Positions 23,711 through 29,264 of a DNA stretch of 29,264 nucleotides are shown piece after piece (the first letter of the stretch is position 1; each line of letters starts with the position of its first letter). The DNA lies in contig WOYM01000071.1 of NCBI GenBank assembly GCA_011620785.1, forward strand, positions 1 through 29,264, in the 5' to 3' direction. The notes under the pieces were generated by a model. The model had not been told where the DNA came from and did not search any database. It saw only the letters and a list, made by a program, of their open reading frames with translations. The stretch is from Methanothrix sp. (GTDB lineage Archaea > Halobacteriota > Methanosarcinia > Methanotrichales > Methanotrichaceae). Both the position numbers and the translations under genes were made by a program.

Positions 23711-23852
23711 CAGTAGACCTCCTCTGTCATCATGAATAGCCTTTCGCATAGATATAGCTGACTGCTCCCTGTTAAAAATTTCAATCGGAAAAATCAAAGA
23801 CCTGCATTTCAGGAAGCAAAGCCTCAAATATGTCCGTTTTGAATAAACTATT

Positions 23853-24083
23853 ATGCCCGGTTCGAAGGATGTCGAGAAGAGAATATGCCGGATGCTCGAT
23901 ATGAATGAAGAGGAGCTGATGGCCGAGCTGGAAAGTTCTTTTATTTTGTCTGATGACTGCGATGAGAGGATCAAAACCAGCTTGGAAGAGATGATGCAAG
24001 AAGTGGACAGGCTCCTATTGAAGATCGATCAGCTGGAAGAGGACGAGTCTGAGATCAGCAACTGGGAATCAAATCAGGAGTGA
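23853..24083 (+). CDS. Small acidic coiled-coil protein upstream of mptA
   Basis: The 76-aa protein is very acidic (ELMAELESS, SLEEMMQEVD, QLEEDESE) and mostly helical. I do not recognise it. Its stop is followed immediately by the mptA ATG, so the two are probably translated together. The ATG at 23853 lies inside the frame opposite the unused kptA extension. It may be an assembly partner or regulator of MptA, but no motif shows this. Confidence 0.6.
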   Translation: MPGSKDVEKRICRMLDMNEEELMAELESSFILSDDCDERIKTSLEEMMQEVDRLLLKIDQLEEDESEISNWESNQE

Positions 24084-25034
24084 ATGCATTTGGACTCTCT
24101 TCCCGATATTCAAGCCTGCGAGCCAGATTTTCCTTTCAATCTAACCAGGGTGGGTGTTACCGGCGTCAAGAAGCTGATTAAAGTCGAGAGAGGGAGCGAC
24201 GAGAGGCCAGTGGTCCTGATTTCCAATTTCGAGGTGTTCGTCGACCTTCCATCCGACCGCAAGGGTGCCAACCTCTCCCGGAACTTCGAGGCCATAGATG
24301 AGGTTCTCGAGGATGCCATAAACCGGCCGGTTTATGAGATCGAGGAGCTGTGCGGCGAGATCGCCAAGAGGCTTCTTGCCCGGCATGAGTATGCAACCAG
24401 GGCAGAGGTGAAGATGAAGAGCGAGTACATTGTTCGCAGACAGACGCCCTTCACAAAGGTCACCTGCCAGGAGGTAGTGGACATATTTGCGGAGGCGGTG
24501 GCAAGAGCAGGTCCAACCGGATGTCTGAGAAAGACGGTAGGTGCAGAGGTCATGGGGATGACTGCATGTCCCTGTGCTCAGGAGATCATGAAAGATCAGG
24601 CTCGGGGTGAGCTGATCAAAGCCGGCCTATCCGAAGAGGTCGCTTTAGATGTTTTGAGCCGATTGCCTGTGGCCACCCATAACCAGCGAGGCAGAGGCAG
24701 CATCTCTGTAGAGGTGCGCGACAGGCGTTGCGTCTCTATTGACAGGATCATCAAGATCATCGAGGAGTCCATGAGCTCCAAGGTTTATGGCCTGCTCAAA
24801 AGGCCTGACGAGGCCTTAGTGGTGAGCCAGGCGCACAGCAATCCCAAGTTCGTAGAGGACTGCGTCAGGACTATGGCTCAGAAGACGGTGGAGGCTTTCA
24901 GCGATCTGCCGGATGATGCTGCAGTGACGCTGAAACAGATCAATGAGGAGAGCATCCATCAGCATAATGCTTTCGCTGAGAGGACTGCCACCATGGGCGA
25001 GCTGCGAGCAGAGCTGGCCTGCCTGAAGGTTTAA
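24084..25034 (+). CDS. mptA: GTP cyclohydrolase MptA (FolE2 family)
   Basis: The 316-aa enzyme converts GTP to 7,8-dihydroneopterin 2',3'-cyclic phosphate, the first step of methanopterin synthesis. Family blocks are clear: GVTGVKK near 25-32, RGANLSRNFE, YIVRRQTPFTK, MTACPCAQEIM with the metal-binding CPC, PVATHNQRGRG with the conserved His, and QAHSNPKFVEDCVR. Length is normal. The ATG directly follows the upstream small-protein stop. A likely alternative name is FolE2, but in a methanogen MptA (Fe(II)-dependent) is expected. Confidence 0.93.
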   Translation: MHLDSLPDIQACEPDFPFNLTRVGVTGVKKLIKVERGSDERPVVLISNFEVFVDLPSDRKGANLSRNFEAIDEVLEDAINRPVYEIEELCGEIAKRLLARHEYATRAEVKMKSEYIVRRQTPFTKVTCQEVVDIFAEAVARAGPTGCLRKTVGAEVMGMTACPCAQEIMKDQARGELIKAGLSEEVALDVLSRLPVATHNQRGRGSISVEVRDRRCVSIDRIIKIIEESMSSKVYGLLKRPDEALVVSQAHSNPKFVEDCVRTMAQKTVEAFSDLPDDAAVTLKQINEESIHQHNAFAERTATMGELRAELACLKV

Positions 25035-25054
25035 ATGCCTTTGAGTTGATTAAT

Positions 25055-25810
25055 ATGGAAATTGACAAGATCGCCGGCCCCCTTCGCAAGGTGCTGCGAG
25101 AGAGGGAGATCATCGCTCGATGTGAGCTATTGCTTCGTACCTATGATATCGTCAGGACAGCGGATTTGAGCGAGGAGGAGCGAGAAGAGCTGCAAAAGAC
25201 CGTAGGCAAGAAGATAGCTCCCGGCATATTTGTTAGCATTATGAGCAAGGAGCCAGCGTTTTTCGATCTGCCAAGGCTGGATACCTTCACCCAGATGGAT
25301 GGGCGGATATTCCACTTCCTGCATACAAAAAAGTACAGCAAGCAGGACTTCGCCGAGGCCAACCGCAAATTCCTCAATTCAATGCCCGAGCTGAGGAGGA
25401 TCATGTATCAGAGCCTGAAGGATCTCCTGGCGGAGTTCATGAGCGATGCAGGATACAGACTGACCTCAGAGGAAACTGGGGAGATGGTGTTCAGCACGCC
25501 GGAGAGGAAGGTCAGGGCCTTTGTGGCAACGAGCGTGAGGTCGCTGGATATAGATAAGTGCCGGGGAGAGCAGGGCGAGGATGTGGTGGCCCTGGTGCCC
25601 AGCGGAGAGAATTTGGAGCCTTTTGTGCAGTTCTACCAGGAGAATGGCCCAGAGGCAGAGGAAAGAGAGATTCAGATATGGGTGACCAACATGGAGAAGG
25701 GCAGCATAGACCCCTTTGTGGGTTATACCATGGACCTGGATATCTACAATCAATTTGAAAATCCGCGCCTGGCGGAGATGGTGAGAAGCAACTGGAGCCG
25801 GAGAAAGTAG
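25055..25810 (+). CDS. Hypothetical archaeal protein
   Basis: The 251-aa soluble protein is alpha/beta, with many charged residues and no signal peptide. I do not recognise a named family. Visible blocks include REREIIARCELLLRTYDIV, DGRIFHFLHTKKYS and PFVGYTMDLDIYNQFENP. It starts at the ATG at 25055, 21 nt after mptA (a TTG at 25046 is possible), so it may be the third gene of the small protein-mptA unit. Its link to pterin synthesis is only contextual. Confidence 0.65.
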   Translation: MEIDKIAGPLRKVLREREIIARCELLLRTYDIVRTADLSEEEREELQKTVGKKIAPGIFVSIMSKEPAFFDLPRLDTFTQMDGRIFHFLHTKKYSKQDFAEANRKFLNSMPELRRIMYQSLKDLLAEFMSDAGYRLTSEETGEMVFSTPERKVRAFVATSVRSLDIDKCRGEQGEDVVALVPSGENLEPFVQFYQENGPEAEEREIQIWVTNMEKGSIDPFVGYTMDLDIYNQFENPRLAEMVRSNWSRRK

Positions 25811-25885
25811 TTCTAATTCGATTAAATTGAATGACTGAATATTATTATAAACTGATTGACTCCGATACTCGCTTCTAAAGCAAGT

Positions 25886-25893
25886 ATTAAATA
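25886..25893 (+). promoter_or_regulatory. TATA box before the secreted-protein gene
   Basis: The sequence attaaata lies about 65 nt before the ATG at 25953, giving a leader of about 40 nt. A gggag ribosome site precedes the start. Confidence 0.5.
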
Positions 25894-25952
25894 GAATAAA
25901 CGCGCTAAAATCTGCAAGCAACAGATCAAAAGTTGATCGGGAGTGGGGTACA

Positions 25953-27566
25953 ATGAAGGGAATAATTAGGCATTTTCTATTGGCAATGGCGGTGTTCTTG
26001 ATCACTACGAGTATCTCCCTTGCTCTTGTAGGCGATGTGGATGAATCTGATCTTTACATGCAGTCGGACCAAGGCCTGTCAGGCACCGCCTCAGAGAATA
26101 GCGGTGGGCGATCGGCAAGCATAGAAGGAACTGGCCCGGTTGGAGCTTATATTCCTTATCAAGGGAGCTCATCAACCCAGTCGCCATATCAGAAAGGCTA
26201 TGCCGAAGGCTTTGCAGAGCCGTCGGAGTCTTCATCCGTTTCTGCTACTTCATCATCGCAAGGATCGTTATATCAAGCGCCATGGATTGGCGGACCGGTC
26301 GAGGATCGGATGACTGCCGAATCGCTCGGATTCTCTATCCCCAAGGCGGAGAGCTTTTCGCCTGATGAAAGCCTGAACTTCGTATCACATCCAATTCCTA
26401 CGATGACTGCAGGTGACGCTTATGGTCAGGATGGTTCAGCTATGCTGGGCTTCATGGCCGGCTCAGGGATCAGCAAGGCAACCAGCTCCAATGTGGGCTC
26501 GACCGGGTGGTACTATCCGGGCCTGGTCACATCTTCAAACCGGTTCTATGTTCAGACCGCTTCCGGTCTGGCAACAGTGGCTGGTTGCAGCTACAGAGGA
26601 TACCTGCCCCTGTGGGCAGAGATCAAGTCGAAGGGGTATTTCTTCGTCTACGAGTGGTATCCGAAGACGTCCACCCCACTGGTCAGATCGTGGGGCTGGT
26701 CAGTTCCGGGCTGCAAGAAGGGCTGGTTTACCGGCGATGTTCCCGGCTGGCATGTAATAAGCTACTGCTGCGGTGCCTGGTCCAACTATATCTATATCTA
26801 TGTCTATCCTTCAATGTACAGCTCAATCCCGTCTTCATCATCGTCCGGCTATCTGGCAGGCGACGGATCTGCCATTCAGCCCACGATGCCATCTGCCCTG
26901 CCATCTGCCGGGCAGTCACCCATCCAGCCATCCATGCAGCCATCATTGCCTGCTGGAGCGCCAACACCGCCTGACATCTATTCCGAGAATATTGCCCTTC
27001 CCAATTACAGCTTGTATCGGCCAGCCACCGGTCAGACTGGAAAGACTCTTGCCACGCCCACCGCTGGTGGCAGCACATCTGCCCAGACCACAACCTCCTT
27101 CACCACATCCACTCTGATAACCGAAGGAGTCTACGGAAACTGTCCTTATGTGGACGATAGCGGCCGCTGCCAGGAAAATATGATCTCAAAAGGCCCTGAT
27201 GGGCCGAGCAATTACGCCTCCCACAGCAGCAAAGCAGTATTTCCAAAGCCATCCAAATGTAGATGCAATGAGTACTATGTCCTCAATTGCAATGACGATA
27301 TAGATACCGTAGCGGGCGTATATTGCGGTGACTGGCTACCCCTCTGGTCCAAGACAAGCCGTTCTGGAGAGTACTGGTCCTATGAGTGGAAGATATGCCA
27401 TACTGGTGGCAATGGCTGCAATCCCGAGGTCAAAAACTTCGGCTACAAGACGTCTGGCTGGTACCAGACCTGGTTTAGGGGAAGCGAGCCAGGCTGGCAT
27501 ATACTGAGCTACTACTGCAATGATTGGTCCAATTACATCTACGTCTACGTCTGGCCAGCAGATTAG
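25953..27566 (+). CDS. Secreted protein with a duplicated Trp/Tyr/Cys-rich domain
   Basis: The 537-aa protein opens with a signal peptide (MKGIIRHFLLAMAVFLITTS, cleavage near 24-26). A Ser/Gly-rich segment follows. Two related domains are visible, at about 195-286 and 440-535. Each contains TVAG, then G-LPLW, a YEW motif, a GW...GD/GS segment, PGWH(V/I)(I/L)SY, a Cys, and WSNYIY-YV-P. The linker from about 287 to 385 is rich in Pro, Ser, Gln and Thr. Paired cysteines suggest extracellular disulfides. No transmembrane anchor is seen at the C-terminus. The family is unknown to me; a cell-surface or sheath-associated role is an inference. Confidence 0.75.
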   Translation: MKGIIRHFLLAMAVFLITTSISLALVGDVDESDLYMQSDQGLSGTASENSGGRSASIEGTGPVGAYIPYQGSSSTQSPYQKGYAEGFAEPSESSSVSATSSSQGSLYQAPWIGGPVEDRMTAESLGFSIPKAESFSPDESLNFVSHPIPTMTAGDAYGQDGSAMLGFMAGSGISKATSSNVGSTGWYYPGLVTSSNRFYVQTASGLATVAGCSYRGYLPLWAEIKSKGYFFVYEWYPKTSTPLVRSWGWSVPGCKKGWFTGDVPGWHVISYCCGAWSNYIYIYVYPSMYSSIPSSSSSGYLAGDGSAIQPTMPSALPSAGQSPIQPSMQPSLPAGAPTPPDIYSENIALPNYSLYRPATGQTGKTLATPTAGGSTSAQTTTSFTTSTLITEGVYGNCPYVDDSGRCQENMISKGPDGPSNYASHSSKAVFPKPSKCRCNEYYVLNCNDDIDTVAGVYCGDWLPLWSKTSRSGEYWSYEWKICHTGGNGCNPEVKNFGYKTSGWYQTWFRGSEPGWHILSYYCNDWSNYIYVYVWPAD

Positions 27567-27582
27567 TCTTTCATTGCTCTAT

Positions 27583-27612
27583 CGGGCTGGCCGGCAATCC
27601 TTGGCCAGGCCG
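27583..27612. terminator. Hairpin between convergent genes
   Basis: Arms ctggcc (27587-27592) and ggccag (27603-27608) extend by three more pairs past one mismatch. The stem lies between two convergent genes and could act as a bidirectional transcription end. No strong T-tract follows on either strand. Confidence 0.35.
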
Positions 27613-27636
27613 GCTCGAAATGGCATTTGAATAAGA

Positions 27637-28440
27637 TCATTTCAGGATCTTTATGGCCTCATCAGCGTTCTTGCCTTTGTTTACTATGGCCGCTATAGCC
27701 CGGGTCATCTTCACCGGATCTTTATGCTGGAAGACGTTCCTGCCTATGGCCACTCCGCGCGCGCCAGCCTGTAGCGCTCCTTCGATCATCTTCAAGAACT
27801 CCATGTCTGTCTCGGTCTTGGGACCGCCTGCTATGACCACTGGCACCGGGCAGCCCTTGACCACCTTACGGAAGCTGTCGGGATCGCCAGTGTAGTTGGT
27901 CTTGATGATGTCCGCTCCCAGCTCCGCTCCCGCCCGGGCAGCGTGGGCTACCACTTCCACATCATTGGGATTGGCTATGTTCTTGCCCCGAGGGTACATC
28001 ATGGCCACCAGCGGCATGCCCCAGAAGTCGCAGCGCTCGCTAACGCATCCCAGGATGCTCAGCTGATCGGACTCGGTCTCAGAGCCGATATTGATATGAA
28101 CGGATACAGCATCAGCGCCCATCTTGAGGCACTCTTCCACCAGGCAGACCTGGACTTTGTTGTTGGGATCAGGACCTAAGGAGGTGGAGGCACTCATGTG
28201 CACAATCAGTCCCACATCCTGGCCGTAGCCGCGATGACCGTGCCTGACCATTCCCTTCTGCTGCAGCACGGCATTGGCTCCGCCCTTGGCCACCTTGTTC
28301 ACCATCTCCGGGAGGTCGACCAGGCCCTGGATGGGGCCTACAGATATGCCATGGTCCAGTGGAATGATGACTGTGTTCCCGCTGTCTCTATCCATTATCC
28401 TCTCAATTCTGACTCTCTTGCCAATCTCACTCAAATCCAA
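27637..28440 (-). CDS. 2-amino-3,7-dideoxy-D-threo-hept-6-ulosonate synthase (ADH synthase)
   Basis: The 267-aa class I aldolase-type enzyme starts the archaeal route to 3-dehydroquinate that replaces DAHP synthase. It shows PLDHGIS near 27-33, MMYPRGKN, and the Schiff-base Lys180 in ADIIKTNYTGD. PVVIAGGPK and GVAIGRNVFQH complete the phosphate site. Length is normal. The start is TTG at 28440; a TTG at 28434 has better spacing to the aggtga ribosome site. It complements aroE and tyrA elsewhere in the window. A related fructose-bisphosphate aldolase is less likely. Confidence 0.88.
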   Translation of the reverse strand: MDLSEIGKRVRIERIMDRDSGNTVIIPLDHGISVGPIQGLVDLPEMVNKVAKGGANAVLQQKGMVRHGHRGYGQDVGLIVHMSASTSLGPDPNNKVQVCLVEECLKMGADAVSVHINIGSETESDQLSILGCVSERCDFWGMPLVAMMYPRGKNIANPNDVEVVAHAARAGAELGADIIKTNYTGDPDSFRKVVKGCPVPVVIAGGPKTETDMEFLKMIEGALQAGARGVAIGRNVFQHKDPVKMTRAIAAIVNKGKNADEAIKILK

Positions 28441-28450
28441 TCACCTAATC

Positions 28451-28480
28451 ATGCTAACACGTAGCATGCTAGCACATAAC
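28451..28480. repeat. Two 15-bp direct repeats near the ADH synthase start site, candidate operator
   Basis: The units atgctaacacgtagc and atgctagcacataac are adjacent (28451-28465 and 28466-28480) and match at 12 of 15 positions. They also contain tgcta/tagca symmetry. They sit around the expected transcription start of the minus-strand gene, a typical position for repressor binding. Confidence 0.5.
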
Positions 28481-28490
28481 ATATATAAGG
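28481..28490 (-). promoter_or_regulatory. TATA box of the ADH synthase gene
   Basis: Read on the minus strand the sequence is ccttatatat, an excellent archaeal TATA box, about 45 nt before the start codon. The repeats follow it directly. Confidence 0.6.
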
Positions 28491-28535
28491 ATTGCGATTG
28501 GGTCAAAAAAAAGGGACTATTGAGTCGAAGCCGAA

Positions 28536-29033
28536 CTATGCCAAATCTGAAGATATTGAATCGAAAATCTCTTTCGTTGTTTCCCAAGGAAGATCAGATC
28601 CAATTACACATACAACAGTCGCTAAAACGCCATCATAGCCATCAACTTCATATTCCTCCATGGTCATTTCTCGGCTGCCGTGAATCATATCCGATTTCTG
28701 AATGCAATGCTCAATGCCTGTTGATTGATCCCTTTCAGAGATAGGTTCATCCATCGGCTCCGAGGCGCTCATTTGATGGACTTCCAGCATAATCTGGCCT
28801 AATGTATCATCGATTATTATGTTTGCAGGTGTGATCTCATATTGAAAACGGATATCTTTTTCCTCGTGATCCATTGAGATGACACTCTCCTTCTCTATCG
28901 TATAAGAACCAATATTTTCCAGGTCCAATGAGATGGTGGCGGGACCCAATGTGATCGTCTCCCCCGACGCAATAGCTATTGCTGGTGTTGCGGCGATCAG
29001 GAATAGCATGACAAGAAAATTAGCTATCTTCAT
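28536..29033 (-). CDS. Exported hypothetical protein
   Basis: The 165-aa protein has a signal peptide, KIANFLVMLFLIAATPAIAIAS, with likely cleavage after AIA near residue 20-22. The mature part is acidic, beta-rich and has two cysteines (in EHCIQ and VVCVI). I do not recognise a family. An agaggc ribosome site lies just before the ATG, and a TATA box lies about 50 nt upstream. It is probably a secreted or surface protein. Confidence 0.65.
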   Translation of the reverse strand: MKIANFLVMLFLIAATPAIAIASGETITLGPATISLDLENIGSYTIEKESVISMDHEEKDIRFQYEITPANIIIDDTLGQIMLEVHQMSASEPMDEPISERDQSTGIEHCIQKSDMIHGSREMTMEEYEVDGYDGVLATVVCVIGSDLPWETTKEIFDSISSDLA

Positions 29034-29077
29034 TTATGTGCCTCTTGCGAATTTTTAATTAGATTCTGATTGTCAAA

Positions 29078-29086
29078 TATTTATAG
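29078..29086 (-). promoter_or_regulatory. TATA box of the exported-protein gene
   Basis: Read on the minus strand the sequence is ctataaata, a close match to the archaeal TATA box, giving a leader of about 20-25 nt to the ATG at 29033. Confidence 0.55.
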
Positions 29087-29219
29087 ACATGGTACAGACC
29101 CTGAAAGAGAATGCTCTAAAGAGGACAGCTCGAAAAATATATCCGAAATAATCTATGTCCCCGTAAGCTGACGGTTGCAGCCACATTTCTGCCATGAAAA
29201 GCCTGCCTTCATCACATAA

Positions 29220-29264
29220 ACACAGGCTGGAAGCCCCGCTCTTCAGGGCGGGGAGGAAAGCCGT
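29220..29264. mobile_element. GC-rich hairpin resembling an IS200/IS605-type end
   Basis: An 8-bp stem with a ttca loop spans 29234-29253 (ccccgctc/gggcgggg, one G-T pair), followed by aggaaagcc. Such subterminal hairpins near tnpB, with the ccccgc...gcgggg pattern, are characteristic of IS200/IS605-type ends. No transposase gene is in the window, so the rest of the element, if any, lies to the right. A plain terminator is the alternative. Confidence 0.4.

Noticed and set aside
23868..23880. ggttcgaagg string resembling a tRNA T-loop
   Set aside because: There is no paired acceptor stem, anticodon arm or D-arm around it, and it lies inside the small acidic-protein gene.
23711..23974. 88-codon upstream extension of kptA
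   Set aside because: It overlaps the next gene, has no family character, and a strong ribosome site supports the start at 23710.
1..29264. CRISPR array
   Set aside because: No regularly spaced repeats of 20-40 bp were seen in any gap.

Overview
The window is a stretch of a methanogenic euryarchaeal chromosome, most likely Methanothrix (Methanosaeta) or a close relative in Methanosarcinales. That placement is an inference. It rests on soluble heterodisulfide reductase genes, an HdrA-MvhD fusion, archaeal MptA, the ADH-synthase route to aromatic amino acids, an archaeal triosephosphate isomerase, a ferredoxin/geranylgeranyl reductase pair, and archaeal TATA-type promoters. No rRNA, tRNA or CRISPR array was seen.

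Region 1 (1-9.1 kb) is an electron-transfer block. A dodecin is followed by a large cysteine-type formate dehydrogenase-like molybdo/tungsto-enzyme with a NuoG-like N-terminus. Next comes a small TIR-like protein with a zinc ribbon. Then there is a tightly overlapping operon: hdrA fused to an mvhD domain, a two-cluster ferredoxin, a six-cluster polyferredoxin, hdrC and hdrB. No fdhB or hydrogenase gene is present, so formate-type oxidation may feed a flavin-bifurcating Hdr complex directly.

Region 2 (9.1-15.2 kb) holds a DUF1003 membrane protein and two poorly coding gaps. These are followed by a ribbon-helix-helix protein, a thioredoxin-fold protein, tpiA, an acylphosphatase, a 56-aa TTG-start ferredoxin coupled to geranylgeranyl reductase, an unrecognised protein, and a winged-helix regulator behind a strong promoter.

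Region 3 (15.2-22.4 kb) carries hisH-hisF-feoA on the minus strand, then gdhA on the plus strand. A 0.77-kb decay zone follows with remnants of at least one and probably two genes. After it comes a minus-strand set of a DUF92 membrane protein, aroE and tyrA.

Region 4 (22.4-29.3 kb) holds a degenerate cis-prenyltransferase homologue, kptA, an acidic small protein coupled to mptA, an unrecognised protein, and a secreted protein with an internal duplication. It ends with ADH synthase behind a repeat-bearing promoter, another exported protein, and a GC-rich hairpin at the right edge that resembles the end of an IS200/IS605-type element. Three genes of aromatic amino-acid synthesis (aroE, tyrA, ADH synthase) lie in the window but not in one operon.

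The most interesting leads are the TIR/zinc-ribbon gene inside the Fdh-Hdr block, the FdhB-less Fdh-HdrA-MvhD module, the catalytically degenerate cis-prenyltransferase divergent from DUF92, and the duplicated secreted domain.
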